Part shown: one piece after another, positions 17,698-27,690 of the stretch
Numbering within the stretch: position 1 is the first letter of the stretch
How the letters are laid out: the number at the start of each line of letters is the position of its first letter
DNA from: Sphingomonas sp. HMP9
GTDB lineage: Bacteria; Pseudomonadota; Alphaproteobacteria; Sphingomonadales; Sphingomonadaceae
Assembly (NCBI RefSeq): GCF_013374115.1
Contig: NZ_AP022673.1
Coordinates: 2,566,001 to 2,630,000 of the forward strand
DNA: 64,000 nucleotides
Reading direction: 5' to 3'
Translations under genes and position numbers: made by a program
Notes under the pieces: generated by a model
The model's input: the letters and a program-made list of their open reading frames with translations, nothing else
Databases searched by the model: none
Told to the model about the DNA's origin: nothing

Positions 17698-20600
17698 TTA
17701 GAAGTTGAACTTCGCACCTGCACGGAACTGACGACCGAAGATGCCATCGCCGCCCTGGATCGCGTTGTACAGAAACGCGCCGTAGGTGACAGTATCGACT
17801 GGCGGCAGCTTGTTGAACACGTTCAGCGCATTGACATAGAAGCTGAACTGGTCGGTGACCTTGAAGTTCACGTTCGCATCGACCGTGATGTACTTCTTCA
17901 CATGGCAGTCAGTGTACACCTGTGCCTGGCCGCAATCCTTGTAGTCGTCGCCCTGATCGGTTGCCGACAAATCGTAGCCCGAGGTGTAGTTCACCGTGCT
18001 GCTGACTGCGAAGTTGCCGAAGTCGAAGGTGTTGAGCCAGTTGCCCTTCCACTCGAACGTGCCCGAACCGGCCGTCAGATTGAAGTTGCCGAGCGTGCCC
18101 TCGTAGCGCTGCTTCACGCCGTCGACCGTCGTGCTCAGCTCGAGAATGTAGCTGGCATTCAGGTTCGACGTCCACTTGACCGGACCGAAGTCGTACGCGC
18201 CGTTGATGCCGAAATCGATGCCCGACGAGTTGATCGTGTCGGCATTGATGAGCTGCGAGCGGACGAAGGCGATCTTCGGACGGGCGTTCGGGTTGTTGAC
18301 GTCGACCGCGTCGGCGATGACCTCGAACCCGGTCGGGATGGCCTGGCCTGCATAATAGGCCGCGATAGCCGGGGCATTGTTCGCGGTCGTGATCGCGCCG
18401 GTCTTGCGGATATTGTAGTAATCGACCGTGAACGACACGTTGCGGACCGGATCGAACTTCACACCACCGGTGAAGCTGCGCGACTTTTCAGGCTTCAGGT
18501 TTGGCGATGCCAGCGTCGTCTGACCAATCGAGTAGGACGTGATGTACCCCGGGCAACCGTTTGGCGTCCCCTGCGAGCAACCAGCACCGTACTGGGCCAG
18601 GAACGCGTTGGGGATCGCATTGACCGACTGCGTCACATAGCCCGTCGTCGGCAGCGCGTTCGCCTCGCCGAAGCTCGGGATACGGAAGCCGCGCGAATAG
18701 GTACCACGAACAGTGATTTCCTTGACCGGCGTGAAGATCGCGCCGACCTTCGGCGAGAAGTTGCTCTGGCCGGTCGAGTAGTGATCGTAGCGGCCCGAAC
18801 CGTTCAGCGTGAGAACGCTCAGGATCGGCGCGTTGATTTCGGCGAACGCCGAAGTCACCGTACGGTTACCCTTGGTACCGAACGCGTTCAGCGTGAAGTA
18901 ACGCTGCGTCGGGCCATTGTAATCGTCGTTGGCGCTGGGTGCGTCGACGGCTTCGTAGAAGATCGACCCGCCGACGGCGAGGCGAAGGTCACCGCCGGGC
19001 AGCGTCGCAAGCGACTTCTGCAACGTCAGCTGTGCCTGGTAGAGATCCGACGTCGTGTCGGTGATGTTCTCCGGCGACAGATAGTCGCGCACCGCCTGGG
19101 TGTTAAGACCCGGGTTGACGAAGTTGTAGCTGCCGTCGGCAATGACGTCGAGCAGGTGCTGGATGTACACATAGCCGTTGGTCTTGATGCGCAGATCGGT
19201 GTGCATCGCGGTCGCGTTAAAGTCGTAATCGACATCGTCGAGCACGGTGCCCTTCATGCCGAAGGCTGCACGGTACACGCGGCTGCGTGTCGCGTTCTGC
19301 GTCACGGTGTCCGGCAGCGTGCCGACAAGGCGAGCGACCTGGTTCTGCGCTGCGAACGGGTTGTTGGGGTTGAGCGTGCCGTTGGCTGCGGTGCAGTTCA
19401 CGCGAGCAGCGCAGACATAGACCGGCAGTGCGAGAATGTTCGAGCCGGCTGCAAGTGCGGGCGTTGCAGCCTGCGACGTCGAGAACTGCGGGAAGAGGAT
19501 ACCGGCCGGCGCGTTGCCGCGAATCGCGGCTGGACGACCCGTGTAGTTGCTCGACGACTGCTGGAAGTTTACCATCAGGTACGCTTCCGAATTGTCACCG
19601 ATTTTCGCCGTGAAGCGTGCCGAGCCGCCAAAGCGCTCGTTGTTCGGCGTCACCATGTCGTACTTGTTGTTATTGTCGACCTGGCAGACCGTGGTCGGCG
19701 CCGTCACGTTCGCAGCGGTGCCCAACTGAGCAGCCGTCGGGTTGTACGGCGTGCCGTTGAGACAGCCCGCAGCCGGGTTCAGCAACTGGTAGCGACCGCT
19801 TGCTGTGGTGTTCGCAGCGTTCGCGGGACGAACATAAAAGTTCCCCGTGCCGATGGCGAAGCCGTTCAGGGTGCCGTCTGCCTGAAGACCGTTCGAAATA
19901 TTGTTCGGGCCGCACTGCTGGCTGCCGGTACGGCTGCTGCAGAGACCGGTCAGGTTGTCCGAATTGAACGGGGCAGGCAGGTCGCGCTGATACACGCCTT
20001 CGGTGCGGTAATAGAAACCGCTGACGTACGCGTTGTAGCCCTTCTCATCGAGATCGCCGGTGCCGGCGGTCAGCGTCAGACGCTGGTTGGCGTTGACGCC
20101 ATCCTGCGAGATGCCGGCTTCGGCGCGACCGGAAATGCCGGTGAACTTGCGCTTGGTGATCACGTTGACCACGCCGGCGATCGCGTCGGCGCCGTAGCTC
20201 GACGATGCACCGTCGCGCAGCACGTCGATACGCTCGACGACGTCGTCGGGGATGGTGTTCAGATCGACGAAGTTGCGCGAACCGTCATCCGAGAGCGGAT
20301 AATAGGCAGCGCGCAGGCCGTCGAACAGTACGAGGGTCGAGTTGGTCGACAGGCCGCGCAGCGACACCGACGATGCACCGGCTGCGAACGCGCCGTTGGC
20401 GGTGAACGAGTTGGTCAGCGCCGGGCCGTTGTTCGACGAAAGCGCCTGAATACCAGCCTGAACCGTATTGATGCCGCGCGAATCCAGGTTCTCGGTGGTC
20501 AGCGTCGTTACCGGCGAAATGCCGGTATCCGTACCGCGGATGATCGAACCCGTAACGACGATATCTTGCGAGTTCCCCTGCACACCGTCCTGAGTCGGCG

Positions 20601-20730
20601 CGGCGGTCTGCGGATCCGTAGCCGCCCGCGCTTCCTGAGCGAAGCCGGAGACCGTGGACAGGATAAGCGCCAGCGGCGTCGCTGCAGCAAGCAGGAAGGC
20701 CTTCGACGAAATGCCAGACGTAGTACCCAA
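17698..20730 (-). CDS. TonB-dependent outer-membrane receptor
   Basis: A 1010-residue receptor with an N-terminal signal peptide (about 1-31, ending GFAQE), TonB box DIVVTGS at residues 56-62, and a plug domain with [19 protein letters not shown] and [24 protein letters not shown] 22-strand barrel follows, ending in the outer-membrane insertion signal GAKFNF with terminal Phe. It imports a substrate that the sequence does not reveal; this large class in sphingomonads often handles oligosaccharides, peptides or siderophores. The start is a TTG at 20730 with GGGGGA six bases upstream. It stands alone between terminator and promoter regions. Confidence 0.93.
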   Translation of the reverse strand: MGTTSGISSKAFLLAAATPLALILSTVSGFAQEARAATDPQTAAPTQDGVQGNSQDIVVTGSIIRGTDTGISPVTTLTTENLDSRGINTVQAGIQALSSNNGPALTNSFTANGAFAAGASSVSLRGLSTNSTLVLFDGLRAAYYPLSDDGSRNFVDLNTIPDDVVERIDVLRDGASSSYGADAIAGVVNVITKRKFTGISGRAEAGISQDGVNANQRLTLTAGTGDLDEKGYNAYVSGFYYRTEGVYQRDLPAPFNSDNLTGLCSSRTGSQQCGPNNISNGLQADGTLNGFAIGTGNFYVRPANAANTTASGRYQLLNPAAGCLNGTPYNPTAAQLGTAANVTAPTTVCQVDNNNKYDMVTPNNERFGGSARFTAKIGDNSEAYLMVNFQQSSSNYTGRPAAIRGNAPAGILFPQFSTSQAATPALAAGSNILALPVYVCAARVNCTAANGTLNPNNPFAAQNQVARLVGTLPDTVTQNATRSRVYRAAFGMKGTVLDDVDYDFNATAMHTDLRIKTNGYVYIQHLLDVIADGSYNFVNPGLNTQAVRDYLSPENITDTTSDLYQAQLTLQKSLATLPGGDLRLAVGGSIFYEAVDAPSANDDYNGPTQRYFTLNAFGTKGNRTVTSAFAEINAPILSVLTLNGSGRYDHYSTGQSNFSPKVGAIFTPVKEITVRGTYSRGFRIPSFGEANALPTTGYVTQSVNAIPNAFLAQYGAGCSQGTPNGCPGYITSYSIGQTTLASPNLKPEKSRSFTGGVKFDPVRNVSFTVDYYNIRKTGAITTANNAPAIAAYYAGQAIPTGFEVIADAVDVNNPNARPKIAFVRSQLINADTINSSGIDFGINGAYDFGPVKWTSNLNASYILELSTTVDGVKQRYEGTLGNFNLTAGSGTFEWKGNWLNTFDFGNFAVSSTVNYTSGYDLSATDQGDDYKDCGQAQVYTDCHVKKYITVDANVNFKVTDQFSFYVNALNVFNKLPPVDTVTYGAFLYNAIQGGDGIFGRQFRAGAKFNF

Positions 20731-20900
20731 TTGAAATCCCCCGATTTGTCCCGCCGCGACCGCTATGACGATCCGCTACGGAAACTACCAAATTCCGAGT
20801 ACAGACCGTGCCGGCTGCTCAGAACATGGGCGGAGAGTGAGGCCGTGTCTTGGAACTGTAAAGGCACCGCTTGGGCTCGGGTTCAATTTCGTACAGGCTA

Positions 20901-20916
20901 GTGTCAGAAATGACAC
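20901..20916. promoter_or_regulatory. Inverted repeat upstream of the TonB receptor, possible operator
   Basis: GTGTCA-GAAA-TGACAC is a perfect 6-bp inverted repeat, in the 266-bp gap between the receptor gene (starts 20730) and the M23 peptidase gene (ends 20997). It is about 170 bp upstream of the receptor start. No known regulator is assigned. Confidence 0.35.
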
Positions 20917-20996
20917 ATCTTCGCGAGCTAACACCGATCGATCGGCATATAATTACCGCGATGCGTACCGCGCCGCACGATAATGATGTCCACCCG

Positions 20997-21857
20997 TCAG
21001 CGCATCGCACCGGCGAGCAGCATCGGGTCGAGCTTCGCGGCGTTCCAGCGCAGCGCCCAGTGGAGGTGCGGGCCGGTCGCGCGGCCGGTCATGCCGGAGG
21101 TGCCGATCGGCTGACCCTGGCGGACGTGGTCGCCGAGTTTCACGTCGATCCGCGAGAGGTGCAGGAAGGCGCTGTTGAGCCCCATGCCGTGGTCGAGCAT
21201 CAGCAGGTTGCCTTCCAGCGTGAAGGGGTGATCGGCGGCCAGGATGACGACGCCGTCGGCAGGCGCGGTGACGATCGTGCCGGTTGGGACGGCGACGTCG
21301 GTGCCCGAGTGATAGCTGCCGGGTTCGCCCTTGTAGACGCGTTGCGCGCCGAACAGGCCGGAGATGCGGCCGGTGGCGGGCCAGGCGAACGCCTGTTGCC
21401 AGCCTATTGCGTCGGTTTTGCGCGCGCGGGCGGCGACGATCTGCGCGAGTTCGGGTGGGCGAAGCCTGGCGTAGACCGGGTCGGGCGCGGGGAATTTCGG
21501 GAGCGTATTCAGGCGCTCGATCCGCCATGCGCGCGGTGCGATCGCGAGACTTTGCGTAACGGTGCGGCCATCGGCGAGTGTTGCCGCCAGCGTCACCTGC
21601 GGGCCCGCGTCGCGGTCGAAACCGGCGATGAAGCGGCCGTCGGGGGCCAGCACGATCGGCGTGCCGTTGAGCGTCACCGTACGCGTTCCGGCAGGGGCGG
21701 TGGCGAGGATCAACCCGCCCTGGCTGAGCGCGCCAGTCCAGCGGAAAGCTGATTGGCTTGCGATAGCTGGAGGCGCTGCTTGCTGGGCGGCGGCGCTGGT
21801 GGCGGCCAGCAGGACGAGCGCCGCCGCGCGGATCAGTGCGGCGCCGCCAAGCGTCAT
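20997..21857 (-). CDS. M23 family (LytM) metallopeptidase, exported
   Basis: A 286-residue protein with a signal peptide (residues 1-24, ending AAAQQ), a beta-rich central region and a C-terminal M23 domain. The zinc-site motifs are intact: YHSGTDVAVP (His, Asp) and GRATGPHLHWALRW (HLH), with HGMGLNSAFLHLS between. These enzymes cut peptidoglycan cross-links or, if non-catalytic, activate amidases; the intact ligands favour activity. Its ATG overlaps the DUF2093 gene's stop, so it is the third gene of xseA-DUF2093-M23. Confidence 0.9.
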   Translation of the reverse strand: MTLGGAALIRAAALVLLAATSAAAQQAAPPAIASQSAFRWTGALSQGGLILATAPAGTRTVTLNGTPIVLAPDGRFIAGFDRDAGPQVTLAATLADGRTVTQSLAIAPRAWRIERLNTLPKFPAPDPVYARLRPPELAQIVAARARKTDAIGWQQAFAWPATGRISGLFGAQRVYKGEPGSYHSGTDVAVPTGTIVTAPADGVVILAADHPFTLEGNLLMLDHGMGLNSAFLHLSRIDVKLGDHVRQGQPIGTSGMTGRATGPHLHWALRWNAAKLDPMLLAGAMR

Positions 21858-22054
21858 CGCGGCGCCATCGCTTCACTGGCAGCGGCGGCGGTGGCATAGG
21901 CCTCCTGCTGCGCGACGCTCCAGTAGCGCAAGTCCTCGAGCGCGATGCGGTGACCGGTCGCGGCGCAGGCGACATGGTCGCCGGGGCTGAGCACGCGAAA
22001 ACCATTGGCCATATAGTGCAGGCGCGCGGCGCGGTCGGAATTGGACATCAGCAT
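21854..22054 (-). CDS. DUF2093 protein
   Basis: A 66-residue protein with the DUF2093 pattern LHYMANGFRVLSPGDHV followed by CAATGHRIALEDLRYWSV and QEAY. The function is unknown; the family is widespread in Alphaproteobacteria. It lies 14 nt after xseA and overlaps the M23 peptidase gene by four bases. A second in-frame Met two codons later is an alternative start. Confidence 0.85.
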   Translation of the reverse strand: MLMSNSDRAARLHYMANGFRVLSPGDHVACAATGHRIALEDLRYWSVAQQEAYATAAAASEAMAPR

Positions 22055-22068
22055 GGCGGGGCTCTTCT

Positions 22069-23493
22069 TTACAACAGGGTCGGCTGGCGGGGCGCCGGAT
22101 CGGAGGCGGCCTTCGCCTTGGGCGCAGCATAGGTTTTGGCGGCGGAGCGCTCAAGACCGGTGTCGGTCACCGCGTCGACCACGCCGTCGCGGAAGTGGAG
22201 CGTCAGCGTGCCCGCATCGCGCGCCGCCTTGGCCAAGGCGAGCGTCTCGCCGCCGGGACGCGCGGTAACGCGCGCATAGCCGCGGTCGAGGATTGCATCG
22301 GGGTTGAGCGACTGGACGAGGCGCCACGTCGCATCGAGCTGCGCGCGTTTCGCCTCGAGCTTGCGCTCGAGCGTCGCGGGGCGGAGCGCGGCACCCGAGC
22401 GATCCAGGCTGCCGCGCGCCATCGTCAGCCGGCGCTCGAGCCCGCGATCGAGCCGCTGGCCGAAATCGTCCGCACGCTGGCGCTGCGGGCCGAGCAACTG
22501 GTCGCGCTTGGGCAGCAACCGCGCCAGCGCGTCGAGCCGTTCACGGCCACGCTCGACATGGCGACGCGCACAGCGTTCGGTGCGGTTGCGGTGGCTGTCG
22601 ATCGTGAGGCGCAGGTCGGCGAGCACTGGCACCGCGATCTCGGCCGCGGCGGTCGGCGTCGGCGCGCGCAGGTCGGCGGCGAAATCGCACAAGGTGGTGT
22701 CGGTCTCGTGGCCCACCGCGGAGATGATCGGGATCGTGCAGTCGGCGACCGCGCGCACGACGACCTCCTCGTTGAACGACCACAGATCCTCGACCGAACC
22801 ACCGCCGCGCGCGACGATGACGAGGTCGGGGCGCGGCACCGGCCCGCCGGGCGCGATCGCATCGAACCCGCGGACCGCCGCGGCGATCTCGTTGGCCGAG
22901 CCCTCGCCCTGCACCTTGACCGGCCAGACGATGACGTGCGTGGGGCAACGATCCTCGAGGCGGTGGAGGATGTCGCGGATGACCGCGCCGGCGCCCGAGG
23001 TGACGACGCCGATCACCCGGGGCATGAACGGCAACGCCTTCTTGCGCGCGCCGTCGAACAGCCCTTCGCCGGCAAGCTTGGCCTTGAGCTTTTCGAGCAG
23101 CGCCATCAGCGCGCCGGCACCCGCCAGCTCCATCCGCTCGATGACGATCTGGTATTTCGAGCGGCCAGGATAGGTGGTGAGCTTGCCGGTCGCGATCACC
23201 TCGATCCCGTCCTGCGGCACGAAGGCGAGGCTCGACGCATTGCCCTTCCAGATGACGCCGTCGATCACCGCCTGTTCGTCCTTCAGCGACATATAGCAAT
23301 GCCCCGAGGCGACGCGCTTCCAGCCCGAAATCTCGCCGCGCAGGCGGACATGGCCGAACTCGCCCTCCACCATCCGCTTCAGCTTGAACGCGAGCTCGCC
23401 GACCGACATGGCGAGTGCGTTGTCGCCGGCGACCGGCTCGGCTACCAGCCGCCCCATGTCACTGGACACGTCATCGGAAAAGGGATCGGGCAT
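22069..23493 (-). CDS. xseA: Exodeoxyribonuclease VII large subunit
   Basis: The 474-residue catalytic subunit degrades single-stranded DNA with XseB. The N-terminal OB-fold ([23 protein letters not shown], about residues 45-70) and the catalytic region with [32 protein letters not shown] and [20 protein letters not shown] are all present. A long coiled-coil follows. The start at 23493 ([16 protein letters not shown]) matches relatives as I recall them and has AGGA six bases upstream. Its ATG overlaps the purD ATG on the other strand (shared CATG). xseB is not adjacent. Confidence 0.94.
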   Translation of the reverse strand: MPDPFSDDVSSDMGRLVAEPVAGDNALAMSVGELAFKLKRMVEGEFGHVRLRGEISGWKRVASGHCYMSLKDEQAVIDGVIWKGNASSLAFVPQDGIEVIATGKLTTYPGRSKYQIVIERMELAGAGALMALLEKLKAKLAGEGLFDGARKKALPFMPRVIGVVTSGAGAVIRDILHRLEDRCPTHVIVWPVKVQGEGSANEIAAAVRGFDAIAPGGPVPRPDLVIVARGGGSVEDLWSFNEEVVVRAVADCTIPIISAVGHETDTTLCDFAADLRAPTPTAAAEIAVPVLADLRLTIDSHRNRTERCARRHVERGRERLDALARLLPKRDQLLGPQRQRADDFGQRLDRGLERRLTMARGSLDRSGAALRPATLERKLEAKRAQLDATWRLVQSLNPDAILDRGYARVTARPGGETLALAKAARDAGTLTLHFRDGVVDAVTDTGLERSAAKTYAAPKAKAASDPAPRQPTLL

Positions 23494-24757
23494 GAACGTC
23501 CTGCTGCTGGGCTCGGGAGGGCGCGAACATGCGCTCGCGTGGAAGCTGGTGCAATCGAGAGGCCTCGATACGCTGTATGCCGCGCCGGGCAACCCCGGGA
23601 TCGCACGGCTTGCGACGCTCGTGCCGCTGGATGCGACGGATCATGCCGCCGTCGTCGCGTTCGTGCGCGCGCATGAGGTCGGGCTGGTGGTGATCGGGCC
23701 CGAGGCGCCGCTGGTCGACGGGCTGGCGGACAGTTGCCGCGCGGCGGACATTCCAGTGTTCGGGCCCTCTCAGGCGGCGGCACAACTGGAGGGGTCGAAG
23801 GGCTTCACCAAGGATCTGTGCCTGCGCGCCGGGATCCCGACCGCGGGCTATGTCCGTGTGAAGAACCGCGAAGAGGCGGATATCGCACTCGCGCGCACCT
23901 TTTCGCTGCCGGTGGTCATCAAGGCCGACGGTCTGGCCGCGGGCAAGGGCGTCGTCATCGCGTTCAGCGCCGCGGAGGCCGACAACGCGCTCGACGCACT
24001 GTTCGCCGATGGGGAAGCCGAGGCGGTAATCGAAGAGTTCCTCGACGGCGAAGAGGCGAGCCTCTTCGTGCTGACCGATGGCGTGTCGCTGATGCCGTTC
24101 GGCTCGGCGCAGGATCACAAGCGCGTCGGCGAGGGCGATACCGGCCCGAACACCGGCGGGATGGGCGCGTACAGCCCTGCGCTGGTGCTGACGCCTTCGC
24201 TCGAGAAGCGTGCGATCGACGAGATCGTCGCGCCGACCGTGGCGGCGATGGCGGCGGAGGGCATGCCATTCTCGGGTGTGCTCTATGCAGGGCTGATGCT
24301 GACGCCGCAGGGCCCGAAGCTGATCGAATATAATGCGCGGTTCGGCGATCCCGAGACACAGGTGCTGATGATGCGCTTCCAGGGCGACCTGCTCGCGACG
24401 ATGCTGGCGACCGCGGAAGGGCGTCTCGGCGAGATGCCCGCGGCGCAGTTCAGCGACGAGACCGCGCTGACGGTCGTGATGGCGGCGGACGGCTATCCGG
24501 GCACGCCCAAGGCCGGCGGCGCGATCGTCGGGCTGGATTCGGCGCGCGCGGCCGGCGGGACGGTGTTCCATGCGGGCACGCGGCTCGAGGATGGTGGCCT
24601 GGTCGCATCGGGCGGACGCGTGCTCGCGGTGACGGCGACCGGCGACAACGTCGCGACGGCGCAGGCGAACGCCTATCGCGCGGTCGAGGCGATCGATTTC
24701 GCGGAAGGCTTCTACCGCCGCGACATCGGCTGGCGCGAGATCGCGCGGGGCGCTTGA
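23492..24757 (+). CDS. purD: Phosphoribosylamine-glycine ligase
   Basis: The 421-residue ATP-grasp enzyme makes GAR in purine synthesis. The N-terminus [19 protein letters not shown] is typical, followed by [12 protein letters not shown], the ATP-grasp segment [16 protein letters not shown], the FMPF-region [20 protein letters not shown], and [12 protein letters not shown]. The start codon overlaps the divergent xseA start, so its promoter must lie inside the xseA coding region. Confidence 0.96.
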   Translation: MNVLLLGSGGREHALAWKLVQSRGLDTLYAAPGNPGIARLATLVPLDATDHAAVVAFVRAHEVGLVVIGPEAPLVDGLADSCRAADIPVFGPSQAAAQLEGSKGFTKDLCLRAGIPTAGYVRVKNREEADIALARTFSLPVVIKADGLAAGKGVVIAFSAAEADNALDALFADGEAEAVIEEFLDGEEASLFVLTDGVSLMPFGSAQDHKRVGEGDTGPNTGGMGAYSPALVLTPSLEKRAIDEIVAPTVAAMAAEGMPFSGVLYAGLMLTPQGPKLIEYNARFGDPETQVLMMRFQGDLLATMLATAEGRLGEMPAAQFSDETALTVVMAADGYPGTPKAGGAIVGLDSARAAGGTVFHAGTRLEDGGLVASGGRVLAVTATGDNVATAQANAYRAVEAIDFAEGFYRRDIGWREIARGA

Positions 24758-24812
24758 ACGCGATCGGGTGACGTGACACTCTCCTGGACCAACATCCGGG
24801 AGAGGGGTCGCG

Positions 24813-26612
24813 ATGCGTATCATGTCCGTACCGTCGCTTGCCATCGCGGCGCTTATCCTGACGTCGGCAGCGCCGCTACCGCCCGTTCAACTCGCCAGGC
24901 GATCTCTTGGCGGCAATGAGTCCCCGGTCCGATGCCGGGTGACCGATCCCGATCTGCGCGGGTCTGGTCGAGCGGGACGCAACATCGTCGTCACGGGCTC
25001 TAGAGCCGTGCCCGCTCCCCCCGGACCTCCTCCGCCCCCGGCGCCCGAAGCTGTGCTGCCTCCGCCACCCCCGCCGCCGCCGCCGCCACCAGTCGCAGTC
25101 GTGCCGAGGATGGCGCCCGTGGCCCCCGGCGTGCCGATGGCACCGATTACCCAGAGCTTCGCGATGCAGCGGTCCGCAGCGTTTGGGTCACCTGGCAACA
25201 CCGAACGCTATGACGGCCGCGCGGTGGCCGCGGTCCAGCAGGTCGCGACGAACCCCGTCTCCACTTTCTCGGTCGATGTCGATACCGGTTCCTACGCCAA
25301 CGTCCGCCGCTTCCTGACGAAAGGGGAGACGCCACCTGCGGACGCGGTGCGGACCGAGGAGATGATCAACTATTTCCGGTATGATTATCCGCGCCCGACC
25401 GATCGCGCAGCGCCGTTCAGCGTGACGACCGATGTCGCGCGGACGCCGTGGAACGCGGAGACGCGGCTGCTGCGGATCGGCCTGCGCGGATATGACGTGA
25501 CGGGGACGACGCGGCCGCCGGCGAACCTTGTCTTCCTGGTCGACGTGTCCGGCTCCATGGACGAACCCGACAAGCTGCCGCTGGTGAAAAGCGCGCTGAT
25601 GGGCCTCGCCGACCGCCTCGAACCGGCCGACCGGGTGTCGATCGTGGTCTATGCGGGCAATAGCGGCATCGTCCTCGAACCCACCGCTAACAAAGGGTAC
25701 GTCAAGGCTGCGCTCGATTGCCTCGGCGCCGGGGGTTCGACGGCGGGCGGAGAGGGCATCGCGCTCGCCTATGCGACCGCGCGCGCGAATTTCCGCAAGG
25801 GCGGGGTCAACCGGATATTCCTGGCGACCGACGGCGATTTCAACGTCGGGATCAGCGATACGAAAGTGCTGGAGGCGCTGGTGAAGAAGAACCGCGACGA
25901 TGGCATCACGCTGACGACGCTGGGTTTCGGCAGGGGCAATTACAACGAGGCGATGATGGAGCGGATCGCCGATGTCGGCAACGGCAACTACGCCTATATC
26001 GACAGCGCGCTGGAGGCGAAGAAGGTACTGGAGGACGAACTCTCCGCAACGCTTGTCACGATCGCGAAGGACGTGAAGGTGCAGGTCGAGTTCAATCCCG
26101 CACAGGCCAGCGAATACCGGCTGATCGGCTATGAAAATCGCGCGCTGAAGGAGGAGGATTTCACCAACGACGCGGTCGATGCGGGCGATATCGGCGCAGG
26201 GCATCAGGTGACCGCCCTGTACGAGATCGTGCCGGTCGGCGCCAAGGGCTGGGTGCCGGAGCGACGCTATCCTGCAAACCGGACCGCGGCCATGCCATCG
26301 GCCGGGGCCGAACTCGCGGTGGTCAAGCTGCGCTACAAGCTGCCCGACGGGACGACGTCGCGGGAGATCATTCGACCCGTCTCGGCGACACTGATCCGCG
26401 ATGCCGCCGCACCGACCGGCGACTTCGCCTTCGTGACGGCGGTGGCGGCCTATGGGCAGAAGCTGCGCGGCGATCCGTATCTGAGCCACTACGGCTATGC
26501 CGACATGCACGCGCTGGCGCGCCATGCGGACGGCTATTGGCGGCAGGAATTCCTGCAACTGACGGATCTTGCGGCGCGTGGCGGCACGCGTCCGGCGTCG
26601 CCGAACGACTGA
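24813..26612 (+). CDS. Exported von Willebrand factor A domain protein (YfbK-like)
   Basis: A 599-residue protein: signal peptide (1-20), a TonB-box-like NIVVTGSR at 57-64, a proline-rich linker (67-95 with eleven consecutive prolines), a YfbK N-terminal domain (about 145-225, FSVDVDTGSYANVRRFL), and a vWA domain. The MIDAS DVSGSM is at 244-249, and FLATDGDFNVG and TLGFGRGNYNE follow. A DUF3520-type C-terminal domain ends the chain. Such proteins bind metal-dependent partners at the envelope; no specific function is known. Gene stands alone after purD with GAGAGGGG before the ATG. Confidence 0.88.
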   Translation: MRIMSVPSLAIAALILTSAAPLPPVQLARRSLGGNESPVRCRVTDPDLRGSGRAGRNIVVTGSRAVPAPPGPPPPPAPEAVLPPPPPPPPPPPVAVVPRMAPVAPGVPMAPITQSFAMQRSAAFGSPGNTERYDGRAVAAVQQVATNPVSTFSVDVDTGSYANVRRFLTKGETPPADAVRTEEMINYFRYDYPRPTDRAAPFSVTTDVARTPWNAETRLLRIGLRGYDVTGTTRPPANLVFLVDVSGSMDEPDKLPLVKSALMGLADRLEPADRVSIVVYAGNSGIVLEPTANKGYVKAALDCLGAGGSTAGGEGIALAYATARANFRKGGVNRIFLATDGDFNVGISDTKVLEALVKKNRDDGITLTTLGFGRGNYNEAMMERIADVGNGNYAYIDSALEAKKVLEDELSATLVTIAKDVKVQVEFNPAQASEYRLIGYENRALKEEDFTNDAVDAGDIGAGHQVTALYEIVPVGAKGWVPERRYPANRTAAMPSAGAELAVVKLRYKLPDGTTSREIIRPVSATLIRDAAAPTGDFAFVTAVAAYGQKLRGDPYLSHYGYADMHALARHADGYWRQEFLQLTDLAARGGTRPASPND

Positions 26613-26670
26613 ACGCCGCCGACGGCACGCGGATTAGGCCTCGCAGCCCTTCGCGCACATCGCTACGAGT

Positions 26671-27519
26671 ATGAGCATGAACGAAACTTCCGCGACCTCC
26701 GCCTCGGGTTTGAGCCTTCTGCCAGACGGCATCGCCACGCTGACGGCGATCCATTTCACGATCATCGCCGTCGTGGCGATCCTGGTGGTGATCGGCCTGA
26801 TCTGGGGCATCCGAGCCAAGCGCAGCCGCGTGAAGGCCGCGCACGACGTGATTGCCAACGCGGAGGAGGCAGGCGTTCCGCCCGAGCCGGTCTCGGCAAA
26901 GCCCGCGGTCCAGGAGCGCAAGGCGGAGCAATCGCAGGCGCAGGCGCAAATCGCACCGGCCCCCGTCGTGCCGCCTCCCGCTCCGCGCCAAGCTGCCCCG
27001 ACCCAGCCTGAGCCGACCCGGTCTGTTCCGACCCAGCCTGAGCCGACCCAGCCTGAGCCGACCCAGCCCGTTCCGCCAGTACGAACCGCCCCCGAACAGA
27101 CGCCGGTTTCGCGGGACAATGACGGTGTGGAAACGCCTGACCGCCTGACCAACGAACCGATCGCCGCCCCGTCGCCCTTGGAGGCAAGTCCGGCGACCGA
27201 AACTGTCGCGCCCGCGCCCGCGCCCGCAACGCCCACCGACGCGGCTCCCATCGCACCGGCCGCGCCGGCGCAGTCCTATGCAGACGACCCCGTCACGCAG
27301 TTGAAGGGGCTCGGGCCGAAGGTCGCGGCACAGCTTGGCGCGCTCGGCGTCGCGACGGTCGGCCAGATGGCGGCGCTGTCGGACGGCGACGCGCAGCGCA
27401 TCGACGCGCAACTCGGCAACTTTACCGGGCGGATGGGACGCGATCGCTGGATCGAGCAGGCGCGGTTGCTGGCCGCAGGCGACAAGGCCGGCTTCGAGGC
27501 GGTGTTCGGCAAGCTGTAA
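26671..27519 (+). CDS. Membrane-anchored protein with helix-hairpin-helix C-terminus
   Basis: A 282-residue protein with one transmembrane helix (about 28-47), a basic stop-transfer (RAKRSRVKAA), a long Pro/Ala/Glu linker with a PTQPEP repeat, and a C-terminal domain. QLKGLGPKVAAQLGALGV is a helix-hairpin-helix motif of the kind found in DNA-binding and ribosome-associated proteins. The linker is encoded by an imperfect 15-bp tandem repeat near 27000-27070. Function unknown; it could tether nucleic acid at the membrane. Confidence 0.75.
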   Translation: MSMNETSATSASGLSLLPDGIATLTAIHFTIIAVVAILVVIGLIWGIRAKRSRVKAAHDVIANAEEAGVPPEPVSAKPAVQERKAEQSQAQAQIAPAPVVPPPAPRQAAPTQPEPTRSVPTQPEPTQPEPTQPVPPVRTAPEQTPVSRDNDGVETPDRLTNEPIAAPSPLEASPATETVAPAPAPATPTDAAPIAPAAPAQSYADDPVTQLKGLGPKVAAQLGALGVATVGQMAALSDGDAQRIDAQLGNFTGRMGRDRWIEQARLLAAGDKAGFEAVFGKL

Positions 27520-27690
27520 GCCCTCCGTTCGGACGGACGACGACGCGTCGAGGACTTGCCGCCGGCCGTGATCGGTTAACCGCGATCCTGCGGCCTGAAT
27601 GACGATTGGCTCTATGCTCCACGCGCGCCGACGGGCATGTCAGGCGTGGCGCATCTCGATGTAGGAGAGCGGCCGATAACAGGGCGATGA

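Noticed and set aside
17902..20901. A 999-codon frame opposite the TonB receptor
   Set aside because: Same artefact: low-complexity Arg/Val/Glu-rich translation covering a fully recognisable receptor on the minus strand.
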